Shown here one piece after another: positions 44,083 through 59,534 of a stretch of DNA of 64,000 nucleotides (positions are counted from its first letter, which is position 1; each line of letters starts with the position of its first letter). Location: NCBI RefSeq assembly GCF_000384295.1, contig NZ_KB913037.1:8371533-8435532 (forward strand), given 5' to 3'. Under the pieces are notes generated by a model that was not told the DNA's origin, ran no database searches, and saw only the letters and a program-made list of their open reading frames with translations. The position numbers were made by a program, and so were the translations under genes. Origin of the DNA: Amycolatopsis balhimycina FH 1894. GTDB lineage: Bacteria; Actinomycetota; Actinomycetes; Mycobacteriales; Pseudonocardiaceae.

Positions 44083-45357
44083 GTGAGCGAACACATCCTC
44101 GACGAGCTGTCCTGGCGCGGCCTGATCGCGCAGTCCACCGACATCGACGCCCTCCGGCGCGAGCTCGACCAGGGGCCCGTCACGCTCTATTGCGGTTTCG
44201 ACCCGACCGCCCCCAGCCTGCACGCCGGCAACCTGGTCCCGCTGCTCATGCTCAAGCGCTTCCAGCGGGCCGGGCACCGGCCGATCGTGCTGGCCGGCAG
44301 CGCGACCGCGATGATCGGCGACCCGCGCGACACCGGTGAGCGCTCGCTGAACAAGGCCGACGTCATCGACGAGTGGGCGGTACGCATCCGCGGCCAGCTC
44401 GAGAAGTTCGTCGACTTCGACGGCTCGCCCACCGGGGCGATCGTCGAGAACAACCTCAACTGGACCGGCGAGCAGAACGTCCTGGAGTTCCTGCGCGACG
44501 TCGGGAAGCACTTCTCGGTCAACGTCATGCTCAACCGCGACACGGTCCGGCGCCGGCTCGAGGGCGACGGCATGTCCTACGCCGAGTTCAGCTACCTGCT
44601 CCTGCAGTCGCAGGACTACCGGCGGCTGTACCGCGAGTACGGCTGCACGCTGCAGGTCGGCGGGTCCGACCAGTGGGTCAACCTCGTCGGCGGGGTGGAC
44701 CTGATCCGCCGGACCGAGGGCGCGAGCGTGCACGCGGTGACCGCGCCGCTGGTGACCGACTCCGAGGGGCGCAAGTTCGGCAAGTCGACGGGCGGCGGGA
44801 GCGTCTGGCTCGACCCGGAGATGACGTCGCCGTACGCCTGGTACCAGTACTTCGTCAATGTGGGTGACGCCGACGTCGTCCGGTACCTGCGGATGTTCAC
44901 GTTCCTCGGCCAGGAGGAGATCGCCGCGCTGGCCGACGACACCGAACAGCGCCCCCACCTGCGTGCGGCCCAGCGCCGGCTGGCGGAGGAGTTCACCACC
45001 CTCGTGCACGGGGAGGAGCAGACCCGGCAGGTGATCGCGGCCAGCCGGGCCCTGTTCGGTGGCGGAGAGCTCCGCGACCTGGACGAACGCACTCTCGACG
45101 CGGCGATGGCCGAGGTGCCGAACGGCAAGGTCGACCCGTCGGGCGCGCCGACGATCGTCGACCTGCTGCTCGCCGGGGGGCTGGTGGACAGCAAGGCCGC
45201 CGCCCGCCGCGCGGTCAAGGAGGGCGGCGCGTACGTCAACAACGTGAAGGTCGCGGACGAGGAGTGGACGCCGTCGGCGGGCGACGCCCTGCACGGCAAG
45301 TGGCTCGTGGTCCGCAAGGGCAAGCGGAACGTCGCCGGCGTCGCGCTCGGCGGCTGA
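44083..45357 (+). CDS. tyrS: Tyrosyl-tRNA synthetase
   Basis: 424-residue class Ic enzyme. The HIGH-like motif is S-L-H-A-G-N-L and the KMSKS equivalent is K-F-G-K-S. A C-terminal S4-like RNA-binding domain ([13 protein letters not shown]) completes it. GTG 44083 with GGGAGG about ten bases upstream. The gene directly precedes the rRNA operon, an arrangement also seen in other actinobacteria. Confidence 0.96.
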   Translation: MSEHILDELSWRGLIAQSTDIDALRRELDQGPVTLYCGFDPTAPSLHAGNLVPLLMLKRFQRAGHRPIVLAGSATAMIGDPRDTGERSLNKADVIDEWAVRIRGQLEKFVDFDGSPTGAIVENNLNWTGEQNVLEFLRDVGKHFSVNVMLNRDTVRRRLEGDGMSYAEFSYLLLQSQDYRRLYREYGCTLQVGGSDQWVNLVGGVDLIRRTEGASVHAVTAPLVTDSEGRKFGKSTGGGSVWLDPEMTSPYAWYQYFVNVGDADVVRYLRMFTFLGQEEIAALADDTEQRPHLRAAQRRLAEEFTTLVHGEEQTRQVIAASRALFGGGELRDLDERTLDAAMAEVPNGKVDPSGAPTIVDLLLAGGLVDSKAAARRAVKEGGAYVNNVKVADEEWTPSAGDALHGKWLVVRKGKRNVAGVALGG

Positions 45358-45705
45358 CCGGCCCCGAGGCCCGAAACAGGGCCTTGACCTGCGGGAACGC
45401 GGTTAAGGTACCCCCCTGTTTCGGGCCCTTCCGAGGGGTGTAAAGTTCTCCAAGTCGCCAGGGAAACCGGGTGGCCGCCGGGACACGAACCAAGCTCTCG
45501 CGGACAGCGATTGAGTGGGTGTCCCACCAAAAACTGCTAGGAATAACCCGCTTCGGGTGACGCTGGGCCTTGGGTCTGGGGTTGGTCGTGGTGTGTTGCT
45601 TGAGAACTCAACAGTGTGCTAGTGAACTAAGCCAGTAGAGCTTATGTTTTGAAACCTCGTATGAGGTTCCTTTGAGAGCATTAATTTGCCTCGATTAAAC
45701 TGTTC
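45358..45705 (+). promoter_or_regulatory. tyrS-rrn intergenic region: hairpin, promoter-like and leader elements
   Basis: No gene in this stretch. A 14-bp inverted repeat (45368-45381 with 45414-45427) could terminate tyrS; its 32-base loop carries TTGACC (45384) and TAAGGT (45404), which look like promoter hexamers but are only 14 bp apart. A second -10-like TAAAGT is at 45441. The leader word TTGAGAACTCAA (45600-45611) is itself a palindrome and recurs in part before the 23S gene (TTTGAGAACTG, 47521), as expected for antitermination or processing signals of actinobacterial rrn leaders. Confidence 0.55.
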
Positions 45706-50682
<4,977 letters not shown>

Positions 50683-50748
50683 GAAGATGTTGCGCATCCA
50701 CTCTACGGTTCTGAAACACCACCCCAGAGGGTGTGTTGTTTCGGAGTG

Positions 50749-50866
50749 TTTCGGTGGTTTTAGCGTCAGGGAAACGCCCGGTCCCATTCCGAACCCGGAA
50801 GCTAAGCCTGACAGCGCCGATGGTACTGCAACCGAAGGGTTGTGGGAGAGTAGGACACCGCCGAAC
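50749..50866 (+). rRNA. rrf: 5S ribosomal RNA
   Basis: About 118-base 5S gene. The 5' TTCGGTGG pairs with the 3' CCGCCGAA to form helix I, and the internal CCCATTCCGAACCCGGAAG loop is standard. Follows 23S after a short spacer. Confidence 0.95.
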
Positions 50867-50874
50867 TTATTTTA

Positions 50875-50920
50875 CGAAAGGCCCCGGTCGAGAACCTCAC
50901 GGTTCTCCCGGGGCCTTTCG
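50875..50920. terminator. rrn operon terminator
   Basis: Two stacked stems: CGAAAGGCCCCGG (50875-50887) with its complement at 50908-50920, and inside it GAGAACC/GGTTCTC with a TCAC loop. It separates the convergent rrn operon and cobF, and works in both directions. Confidence 0.9.
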
Positions 50921-51688
50921 CTATTCCCGGGCCGGCCGCCGGAGCAGGTACGTGTCCATGATCCAGCCGTGCCGCTCCCGCGCCTCCGCCCGCACCTCGC
51001 GGATCTGCGCCGCCAACGCCGGGGTGAGCGGGCCGGAAAGCAGGATCTCGTCGGGCGTGCCGACGTAGGCGCCCCAGAAGATGTGCAGGCCGTCCGTCGT
51101 GAACCGGTCGAACGTCGTGTGGGCGTCGAGCAGCACGAACACGTCGTCGACACCGTCGGGCCAGCCCGTCGCCAGCCGGCGGCCGGTGGTCAGCTGGACC
51201 GCGCGGCCGATCTGGTTCATCGTCGTCCGGTGCCGGGCCACCAGCGCCGAGATGCTGCTGATGCCCGGGACGACCTCGTACTCGAACTCCACTTTCCCCC
51301 GGGCCAGCACCGCCTCGATCAGCGCGATCGTGCTGTCGTACAGCGACGGGTCGCCCCACACCAGGAAGGCGCCGGCTTCGGAAGACCCCAGCTCCGAGCG
51401 GATCAGCTCCTCGTACACGGCGGCGCGTGCCGCGTGCCAGTCGGCGACCGCGGCCCGGTAGTCCGCCGGGGTCCGGTCGCGGGGCGGGTCCTCCGCCAGC
51501 ACCACCCGGTACCCCGGGCGCGTCACGAACCGGTCGAGGATCTCCTGGCGCAACCGGACCAGGTCGCTCTTCTCCGCCCCCTTGTCGAGCACGAAGAACA
51601 CGTCGACGTGGTTGAGCCGGTCGATGGCCTGCACCGTCAGGTGCTCGGGGTCGCCGGCACCGATCCCGATCGCGTAGATCTTCCGCAT
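50921..51688 (-). CDS. cobF: Precorrin-6A synthase (deacetylating)
   Basis: 255-residue SAM-dependent tetrapyrrole methylase acting in aerobic cobalamin synthesis (precorrin-5 to precorrin-6A with loss of acetate). The start Y-A-I-G-I-G-A-G-D-P-E-H-L-T and the G-D-P-S-L-Y-D-S and V-P-G-I-S-S motifs are typical; the deacetylating subgroup is recognised by length and the C-terminal Y-L-L-R-R. It stands alone, away from other cob genes. The stop is flush against the rrn terminator. Confidence 0.9.
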   Translation of the reverse strand: MRKIYAIGIGAGDPEHLTVQAIDRLNHVDVFFVLDKGAEKSDLVRLRQEILDRFVTRPGYRVVLAEDPPRDRTPADYRAAVADWHAARAAVYEELIRSELGSSEAGAFLVWGDPSLYDSTIALIEAVLARGKVEFEYEVVPGISSISALVARHRTTMNQIGRAVQLTTGRRLATGWPDGVDDVFVLLDAHTTFDRFTTDGLHIFWGAYVGTPDEILLSGPLTPALAAQIREVRAEARERHGWIMDTYLLRRPARE

Positions 51689-51722
51689 GCCGCGAGTGTG
51701 CCGGGGGCGATGCGTGAACCCC

Positions 51723-51741
51723 TACCCCCGATGGGTATAAA
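51723..51741. promoter_or_regulatory. CsoR-like operator over the copZ -10
   Basis: TACCC (51723-51727) and GGGTA (51733-51737) form an inverted repeat like known CsoR sites, and the right half overlaps a -10 TATAAA (51736-51741). A weak -35 GTGAAC lies 16 bp upstream. Confidence 0.65.
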
Positions 51742-51766
51742 GGAGGGAGAGCGAAAGGAGCGGGAG

Positions 51767-51969
51767 ATGGCCGAAGCGACCTACACCGTCGAGGGCATGA
51801 CCTGCGGGCACTGCGCCACCTCGGTCCGCGAGGAGGTCTCCGAACTGGACGGTGTCCGGCAGGTGGACGTCGACGTCGAGAGCGGCCGCGTGACCGTGAC
51901 CAGCGACGCCCCGCTGACTGCCGACGCGGTCGCCGCCGCCGTCACCGAGGCCGGCTACCGCCTGGTCGC

Positions 51970-51973
<4 letters not shown>
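51767..51973 (+). CDS. copZ: Copper chaperone (heavy-metal-associated domain)
   Basis: 68-residue HMA-fold protein with the copper motif G-M-T-C-G-H-C near residues 9-15 and the usual beta-alpha-beta-beta-alpha-beta pattern ([19 protein letters not shown]). AAGGAG lies six bases before the ATG. It would pass Cu(I) to CopA, whose GTG overlaps its stop. Confidence 0.93.
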
Positions 51974-54051
<2,078 letters not shown>

Positions 54052-54062
54052 CGGCCCTCCCG

Positions 54063-54081
54063 ATACGTGGGGTGGGTATAC
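54063..54081. promoter_or_regulatory. CsoR-like site upstream of csoR
   Basis: A G-rich 19-bp element, with ATAC and GTAT ends flanking a G-tract, 12 bp after copA and 38 bp before csoR. It matches the AT-flanked G/C-tract character of CsoR operators and implies autoregulation independent of copZA. Confidence 0.55.
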
Positions 54082-54119
54082 TCGGCCGCAAGGATGCCGA
54101 TGACGGGGACAGGTGGGCG

Positions 54120-54401
54120 ATGACGGGTTACGGCGGTGAGCGGGAGGCCTATCTGAAGCGCCTGCGCCGGATCGAGGGCCAGATCCGCGGGCTGCAGCGC
54201 ATGGTCGAGCAGGACAAGTACTGCATCGACATCCTGACCCAGGTCTCCGCGGCGACGAAGGCGCTGCAGTCGTTCTCGCTGGAACTGCTCGACGAGCACC
54301 TGGCCACCTGCGTCGTCCAGGCGGCCGCCGCGGGCGGCGAGGAAGCCGACCTGAAGGTCCGGGAAGCCTCGGACGCGATCGCGCGGCTGGTGCGTTCCTA
54401 G
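54120..54401 (+). CDS. csoR: Copper-sensing repressor
   Basis: 93-residue all-helical DUF156 repressor. The Cu(I) ligands Cys35, His60 and Cys64 match the C-H-C set of the characterised CsoR of Mycobacterium tuberculosis. L-K-R-L-R-R-I-E-G-Q-I-R-G in helix 1 contacts DNA. AGGTGG precedes the ATG at 54120. Apo-CsoR should repress copZA and itself and release upon binding Cu(I). Confidence 0.94.
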   Translation: MTGYGGEREAYLKRLRRIEGQIRGLQRMVEQDKYCIDILTQVSAATKALQSFSLELLDEHLATCVVQAAAAGGEEADLKVREASDAIARLVRS

Positions 54402-55105
54402 CGGACCAGCACGGCCAGGGTGAGGCCGCCCGCGTTCGTCGTGAAGTGCACGATCACCGACGCGAGCACACCCCGGCCGAGGTGGCGCCACCAGTGCAGG
54501 AAAATCCCGGCGACGCCCGCCGCGGCCATCGCCAGCACCTGCAGCACCACCGCCGGCGTCGAGCCGAACACGGCGTGCACGGCGGCGTTGCGGCCGATGG
54601 CGAGCGCCGGCAGCGCGTGCCAGAGCCCGAACAGGGCGGCCGAGCACAGGATCGGCGGCCAGCGCCACCGCTCGTCGTCCGCGCCGAACAGGCCGGGCAG
54701 CACCCCGCGGAACGCGACCTCCTCGATCAGCACCGTCCCGAACAGGATCCGGCCGCAGGTCAGCCACAGCAGCTGCCCGAAGTCCGGGTCGCCGACGCGG
54801 CCGTCCTGGTAGACCGTGCGCAGCGACGGCACGGCCAGCGCGATCCCGAACACGACCGCCACCGAAGCGGCGCCGGCCAAGCCGGCGAGTGCGGGGCGCC
54901 GGAGCTGGCTCAGCCCCAGGTCCGGCCACGAGCACCCGGCCGCCCGGCCCAGCATGACCAGCACGAGTGCCGCCACCAGCCCGCACACCGGGTACGCCCA
55001 GCCGGGCAACACGCGGTTGGCCAGCGTGGTCGACGCGGCGAGCGTCACGACCGCGGCGACCAGCGCGAACACCCGCCGCGGCGGGAACAGCGCGGCCTCG
55101 GTCAA
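54398..55105 (-). CDS. CPBP-family intramembrane metalloprotease
   Basis: 235-residue polytopic membrane protein (about seven hydrophobic segments) of the CAAX-protease/bacteriocin-processing (CPBP, Abi) family. Signature I-E-E-V-A-F-R-G and the downstream H in G-L-W-H-A-L provide the catalytic Glu and His. Substrate unknown. The only usable start is TTG 55105 with no clear ribosome site; GTG 55072 is an alternative. It overlaps csoR by four bases tail to tail. Confidence 0.85.
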   Translation of the reverse strand: MTEAALFPPRRVFALVAAVVTLAASTTLANRVLPGWAYPVCGLVAALVLVMLGRAAGCSWPDLGLSQLRRPALAGLAGAASVAVVFGIALAVPSLRTVYQDGRVGDPDFGQLLWLTCGRILFGTVLIEEVAFRGVLPGLFGADDERWRWPPILCSAALFGLWHALPALAIGRNAAVHAVFGSTPAVVLQVLAMAAAGVAGIFLHWWRHLGRGVLASVIVHFTTNAGGLTLAVLVR

Positions 55106-55144
55106 CGCGTGGCCCCGGCGCAGTCACCACGTGGGCCGCCGAAC

Positions 55145-55197
55145 GTCATGAACGACTCTTTCCTGCCTCCGGACGAGGTGAACGAGTCGTTCACGAC
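55145..55197. repeat. Intergenic inverted repeat around GTGAACGAGTCGTTCAC
   Basis: Arms 55145-55158 and 55184-55197 are complementary except for one G-U position; the right arm is inside a 17-bp palindrome (55178-55194). The 129-bp gap otherwise holds no gene. Similar in style to the repeats at 1204 and 57410. Confidence 0.75.
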
Positions 55198-55234
55198 ATC
55201 GTGACCTGCGCCGATGCCGTGGCGCTGGGCAGGG

Positions 55235-56170
55235 TCAACCTACCGCGTCGGTGAGATCGTCCGCGGGTGAGCGTCGCTGGATCGGCACTCTTTTCGACAT
55301 CGGCAGGGTGGCTTCCGGGTCGAAGGGTGCCGGGCGGTCGTCGAGGACGACGGCCGCCTCGGCCAGCAAGGCCCGGCAACCGGTCAGGCTCGCGTGGAGC
55401 TTGTCGCGGACCTCCGTGAGGGCCGTGACCTCGCGTTGCGCCGCCTCGACCAGGGATTCGCCGTGCCGGGTGGCGTCGGTGACCAGCTGCCCGGCCTTCT
55501 CCCGGGCCGAGGCCAGCTCGGTTTCCGCGGTCGTGACCAGGGTTTCGCCGCGTTGCCTCGCCTCGGCGACCAGCTGGTCGGCCTTCGCCTGGGCGGCCGC
55601 TGCCTGCTCGGCCAGTTCGCGCATCGCGTCGGCGCGGCGCACCGTCATGGCGCGGGTGTGGTCCTCTTCCAGCTGGGCACGGCGGTGTGCCGCGGCCTCG
55701 TCGAGCTGCCGGCGGCGCTGCTCGGCCGCACGCAGGAATTCTTCGTGCTCGGCGCGCTGTCGCTCGCGTTCGGCCTCCACCTCGGCGACGAGCCGGCGTT
55801 CCTTCTCCGTGAGCCGGACGGCCTCCGCCTCGGCATCCCGGCGGATCCGCTCCGCGGTTTCCGTTGCCCGCGTGGTGATTTCGGTCGCTTCCTCGCGGGT
55901 GAGCTCGATCATCCGGCGCGAGCGTTCCTGCAGCGCGTCCGCCGGGATCGGGGTCATGCTGATGCGGTCGATCTTCGCGCGCAGCTCGTGGTTCTCCTCG
56001 GCGAGCGCGGTCTCGCGCCGCCGGGCGGAGTCCCGCTCGTCGGTGAGTCTGCGGATCTCGGCCTCGGCCCACGCGACGTAGTCCGCGACCTGTGCGCGGT
56101 GAAAACCGCGCCACGCCAGGTCGAATCCGGGCAACGCGAGCGCCACGTCCTCGCCACCGCCGGGGGCCAT
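55235..56170 (-). CDS. DivIVA-like coiled-coil protein
   Basis: 311-residue protein with an N-terminal DivIVA-type segment (F-D-L-A-W-R-G-F-H-R-A-Q-V-A-D-Y-V-A-W), then a continuous heptad coiled coil of Glu, Arg and Ala from about residue 35 to 250. The Pro-rich C-terminus may be disordered. In actinobacteria such proteins organise polar growth or cytoskeletal scaffolds, but this one is shorter and more charged than canonical DivIVA (Wag31). GGAGGTGAGGC precedes the ATG. Confidence 0.82.
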   Translation of the reverse strand: MAPGGGEDVALALPGFDLAWRGFHRAQVADYVAWAEAEIRRLTDERDSARRRETALAEENHELRAKIDRISMTPIPADALQERSRRMIELTREEATEITTRATETAERIRRDAEAEAVRLTEKERRLVAEVEAERERQRAEHEEFLRAAEQRRRQLDEAAAHRRAQLEEDHTRAMTVRRADAMRELAEQAAAAQAKADQLVAEARQRGETLVTTAETELASAREKAGQLVTDATRHGESLVEAAQREVTALTEVRDKLHASLTGCRALLAEAAVVLDDRPAPFDPEATLPMSKRVPIQRRSPADDLTDAVG

Positions 56171-56290
56171 GCCTCACCTCCGAATTGGATGGTTTCTCCT
56201 CGGCCGCGCGTTTTCCTTGCGACACCGGGGATTTCCGTGTGCACCCCAGTGTGCCGCAAACCCGCCTCCGCGCGCTGCCCGGGCGGGCGA

Positions 56291-56630
56291 TCATTCGTCG
56301 AGCGGTTCCCCGAGACCGGTGGACGTGCTCCGGACGCCGGTCAGCTCGGCGAGTTCGGCGGCCAGGTCGTAAAGATCACCGCGGCCGTCGAGGCGCAGCG
56401 TCACGACCGCGATTCGTTGTCCCTCCTCGGAAAGGGACTCGCGGTCGACCTCCACGTGGTGCACCGCCCACCTGCGGCCGGTGCACACGGCCAGCGCCGC
56501 GCGCAGCACGCCGTGGCCGTCGAGGTAGCTCAGCTCCCGGCGCACGAAGATCAGCCCGCCCGCCGATGAAGCCGATCCCGGAGACGATCTGGGCGGCGAT
56601 CCGCGACGGGTCGAGCGAGACGTGCTCGGC
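56291..56630 (-). pseudogene. Decayed mgtC/sapB-family gene
   Basis: Two pieces of an MgtC-type magnesium-related membrane protein remain. The 5' piece reads D-P-S-R-I-A-A-Q-I-V-S-G-I-G-F-I-G-G (56565-56625); an extra base near 56557-56562 breaks the frame. In the shifted frame it continues G-L-I-F-V-R-R-E-L and then jumps directly to S-Y-L-D-G-H-G-V-L-R, the start of the C-terminal ACT-like domain (to 56291). The intervening membrane helices and the N-terminal half are missing. So there is a frameshift plus an internal and a 5' deletion; non-functional. Confidence 0.65.
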
Positions 56631-56730
56631 TGTGCGTGCGCAGCCCGGCGGGCAAGCGGGAAGAACCGCCGGGGCCGTCACCTGGGCATACTGGGCCGGA
56701 CGCACCGATCGTGCCAGGCGAGGGAGACAC

Positions 56731-57399
56731 GTGACAGCGAGCGGGCCGGTTCCGGACTTCGTGGCCTACCGCGCCGTGCGCCGTGGCGTCCGCGCCTTGC
56801 TCGGGGGACGGCCCGGCGCGGGGGCCGGCCGGGTTCCGGCGTGTCCGGAATGGACCGTCACGGACCTGCTCGGCCACCTCACGGTGATCGCCGGGCGGGT
56901 GCTGGAGCGCCACGGCGGTCACCCGGCGGCGCCGGCCGGGACCGCGGGGGTGCCGGAGCTGCTCGATCACTGGGACGACGTCGGCGAGGAGCTCGACCGG
57001 CGGCTCGAGGTCGCGGGCGGGCGCAGTGGCGCGGTGATGGTGATGGACGCCTACACCCACGAGCTGGACCTGTGCGCCGCTCTCGGCGTCGCACCGCCGG
57101 AGGCACACGCGGCCCGGGCGCCGAGCTTCGCAGTGCTGGTCCGCGGGTTGTCGGGGTCGATCGCGGCCCACGGTCTGCCGGCCTTGCGGCTGCGCACGAC
57201 GGCGGGTGAGGAGTGGGCGGCGGGCGATGGCCGTCCGGCGGCAACCGTGACGGCGCCCGCCCACGACCTGTACCGCGCACTGGCCGGACGCCGGTCTCCG
57301 GCCCAGCTCGCGGCCCTGGACTGGAGCGCGGCGCCCGAGCCGTGGCTGCCCGCGTTCAGCTGGGGGCCGTTCACACCGCCCTCCCAGCCGGGCGTGTGA
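56731..57399 (+). CDS. Mycothiol-dependent maleylpyruvate isomerase-like (DinB/MDMPI) protein
   Basis: 222-residue member of the TIGR03083/MDMPI family. The N-terminal DinB-like four-helix bundle (V-P-A-C-P-E-W-T-V-T-D-L-L-G-H-L) contains the conserved W and metal-binding His; a second conserved His is in D-A-Y-T-H-E-L-D-L. The C-terminal domain carries D-G-R-P-A-A-T-V-T-A-P-A-H-D-L-Y-R-A-L-A-G-R-R. True isomerase activity is proven only for a few members. GTG 56731 has GAGGGAG upstream. It ends in front of a large inverted repeat. Confidence 0.83.
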   Translation: MTASGPVPDFVAYRAVRRGVRALLGGRPGAGAGRVPACPEWTVTDLLGHLTVIAGRVLERHGGHPAAPAGTAGVPELLDHWDDVGEELDRRLEVAGGRSGAVMVMDAYTHELDLCAALGVAPPEAHAARAPSFAVLVRGLSGSIAAHGLPALRLRTTAGEEWAAGDGRPAATVTAPAHDLYRALAGRRSPAQLAALDWSAAPEPWLPAFSWGPFTPPSQPGV

Positions 57400-57409
57400 C
57401 CGGGGCTTC

Positions 57410-57468
57410 AAGTCCGTGAATGGCACATTCACGGACTTCAAGTCCCTCGATGTGCCATTCACGGACTT
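57410..57468. repeat. 18-bp inverted repeat with nested palindrome
   Basis: AAGTCCGTGAATGGCACA (57410-57427) and its perfect complement at 57451-57468 bracket a second symmetric word CCGTGAATG-GCA-CATTCACGG. The element fills the gap between two convergent genes, so termination in both directions is likely, but the sequence family resembles the repeats at 1204 and 55145. Confidence 0.85.
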
Positions 57469-57481
57469 CCCGTGCCGGGGC

Positions 57482-58813
57482 TCAGCCGCCCGGCGGGGTC
57501 ACCGTGAGGAGCGCCGCCAGGGCGAGCACCACGACGCTGAGCAGCACCTCCACCGCCACGGCCTGGCGCAGGCGGCGCAGGTCCGCCGTCATCGTCTTCG
57601 TCGCCCCTTCCGCCGGTGCCGCGGTCAGGCTGCGGCGCACCGCCCGGCGGGAGCGGCTCGCCACCGCCAGCAGCACTGCGAAGCCCGCGATCTTCAGCAG
57701 CACCAGCAGGCCGAACCGGGTCGTCCAGAGCGTCGGCAGCGACGGCATGATGCGCAGCGCCAGCACGACGCCGCTGAGCGCGATCGCCGTCACCGCTCCG
57801 GCCGCGACGCGGGAAAAGCGCGTCGCCACCGGGGCCAGGTCCTCGCCGGGCGTCGGGCGGTACAGGCAGAGGGCCAGCTGGGCCAGGCCGCCCGCCCAGA
57901 CGGCGATCGCGCCGAAGTGCACCAGGTCCGCCGAGACCGAAACGAACATGATCGGGTCGGTGACCGGGTGGCCGGTGGCCGAGAACGTCAGCAGCACCAG
58001 GAAGCCGGTGACCATGGCCAGGTTTTCGTAGCGGGAACGCAGCCGGTCCGGCAGCTCCGGCCGCAGCAGCCGGGGCACCAGCAGCGCCAGTACCGCCACC
58101 GCGGCCAGCCGGAGCAGCAGCAGTTTCCCGTAGGCGACGCGCAGCGTGTCCGCCACCAGCCCGGTGTCGAACACCGCTTCGAGGTTCCGCCCGGCCGCGT
58201 ACGGGCCTTGCAGCACGAACGCCGCCACGGCGGTCGCCGCGACGAGGCCGGCGCCCCAGCGCAGCAGCCGCCGGGCGCGGGGGTCGGTGCGCGCCGCCGG
58301 GCGGCACAGCACCACGAACGCCAGCCCGCCGAGCAGCACGACGCCGAGATAGGCCAGCCAGCGCACCCCCGTCGACACGGCGTTGACGGCCGCGTCGGTG
58401 CCGGTCGCCGCTGACACCGCGCCCGCCGATGTCACCAGCGGTCCGGTGCCCACCACGAACGCGAAGGTGCCCCGTACCGGGTGGGAGTCGGCCGAGACGA
58501 AGGCGTATTCGACCAGGTAGCTGCCGGCCGGCAGGTCCGGCTTCAGCCGCACCGCGAGCTGCTCGGCGGCGTCGCCGGGCTGGAACACCGGCCCGGTGTC
58601 GACCTGCGTGCCGGCGAGGTCGACGACCTTGATCGACCCGGGCTGGATACCGATGTTCTCCGACAGGGTGACCGATACCAGGGGCGGCGCCGCACTCAGG
58701 CGGGCGCCGTCCCCCGGGGTCGACGAGACGATCTCGACGTGGGCCGAAGCCGGAACGGCGCCGAGCACCAGCCAGCCCAGGATGAAGGCCAGCAGGGCCG
58801 GCACCCGCCTCAC
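57482..58813 (-). CDS. CopC-CopD fusion protein
   Basis: 443-residue copper-resistance protein. A signal peptide ends at A-S-A-H; the mature protein begins H-V-E-I-V, so His is exposed as the N-terminal copper ligand of the CopC beta-barrel (about residues 23-120, with further His in A-D-S-H-P-V). The rest (about 150-440) is an eight-TM CopD domain with conserved His residues (S-A-T-G-H-P, L-V-H-F). Fusion of both parts is common in actinobacteria (YcnJ-like). GTG 58813 overlaps the upstream stop by four bases. Confidence 0.88.
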   Translation of the reverse strand: MRRVPALLAFILGWLVLGAVPASAHVEIVSSTPGDGARLSAAPPLVSVTLSENIGIQPGSIKVVDLAGTQVDTGPVFQPGDAAEQLAVRLKPDLPAGSYLVEYAFVSADSHPVRGTFAFVVGTGPLVTSAGAVSAATGTDAAVNAVSTGVRWLAYLGVVLLGGLAFVVLCRPAARTDPRARRLLRWGAGLVAATAVAAFVLQGPYAAGRNLEAVFDTGLVADTLRVAYGKLLLLRLAAVAVLALLVPRLLRPELPDRLRSRYENLAMVTGFLVLLTFSATGHPVTDPIMFVSVSADLVHFGAIAVWAGGLAQLALCLYRPTPGEDLAPVATRFSRVAAGAVTAIALSGVVLALRIMPSLPTLWTTRFGLLVLLKIAGFAVLLAVASRSRRAVRRSLTAAPAEGATKTMTADLRRLRQAVAVEVLLSVVVLALAALLTVTPPGG

Positions 58814-59382
58814 GACGCGGCGAGGGCGGCCTTCGGCAGCCCGCAGACGCAGCCGGTCAGCTCGTGCTCGGCGACCGAGGCGCGCCGGTGCAGGACCACC
58901 GCGACGATCATCGGGATGGTGACGATCGTGTTGTAGAACAGGTGCAGCTCCACCCGCGGCACGAGCAGCTGGATGATGCTGGTCGGCACCTTCTGCCCGG
59001 CCAGCCGCCAGCCGGACTGCGCCTGGATGAACAGCAGCAGGTGCTCGATGTGGTGCCAGAACTGGATGGCCAGCGCCAGGTTCCACCACTGCCGCGACCG
59101 GCCGGCGAAGCCGTGCCGCAGGATCCACAGGAACACCAGCATCACGAGCGCGTAGCCGTAGTGCAGCCACTCCTGCGAAATGAGCCACGGGAACGGCACC
59201 CCGAGCACTCCGCGCGCCCGGGAGGTGGGCCACCCGAGCCCGTAGATCTGGATGGCCTGGACGATGTGCTCGGCCCAGTGCGCGAGCACGATCACCATGA
59301 ACACGGCGAGGGCCCGGTTGTGGTACTTCCCGTTGAGCGTCCCCAGGAAGCCGGCCGGCCGAACGAACTCGGAGGTCGACAT
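58810..59382 (-). CDS. Histidine-rich four-helix membrane protein, unknown function
   Basis: 190-residue protein with about four TM helices rich in paired histidines at membrane borders (A-H-W-A-E-H, W-L-H-Y-G-Y, F-W-H-H-I-E-H, E-L-H-L-F-Y-N), an arrangement that could bind haem or metal. The C-terminus ends H-E-L-T-G-C-V-C-G. I recall similar hypothetical actinobacterial proteins but no named function. GAAGGGG precedes the ATG. It is translationally coupled to the CopC-CopD gene, which hints at copper or haem handling. Confidence 0.7.
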   Translation of the reverse strand: MSTSEFVRPAGFLGTLNGKYHNRALAVFMVIVLAHWAEHIVQAIQIYGLGWPTSRARGVLGVPFPWLISQEWLHYGYALVMLVFLWILRHGFAGRSRQWWNLALAIQFWHHIEHLLLFIQAQSGWRLAGQKVPTSIIQLLVPRVELHLFYNTIVTIPMIVAVVLHRRASVAEHELTGCVCGLPKAALAAS

Positions 59383-59484
59383 GCAGTGCCCCTTCTCGAA
59401 GGACCGAATCTCGGCTTTTCGACGATAAAGGCCCCGGCGAGGTGATCCGTTACTCCGGATTGCCCATTTCAGCGGGGCCGACCG

Positions 59485-59520
59485 CCGGGCCGGCCGGCCC
59501 TTCAGGCGCGGCCGGCCCGG
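59485..59520 (-). terminator. Terminator after the HxlR-SCP2 gene
   Basis: Perfect 11-bp stem (59485-59495 with 59510-59520) and a 14-base loop, 15 bases after the stop of the minus-strand regulator gene. The wider 59383-59534 gap otherwise holds the promoter region of the His-rich membrane protein. Confidence 0.75.
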
Positions 59521-59534
59521 TGCCCGAGGCGGGT

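Noticed and set aside
55394..56569. Plus-strand frame opposite the DivIVA-like gene
   Set aside because: The minus-strand protein has a clean heptad coiled coil, a DivIVA-type N-terminus and a strong ribosome site; the plus frame has none.
57416..57480. Small frame starting inside the 57410 repeat
   Set aside because: Its codons are only the inverted repeat read through, followed by antisense of the CopC-CopD gene.
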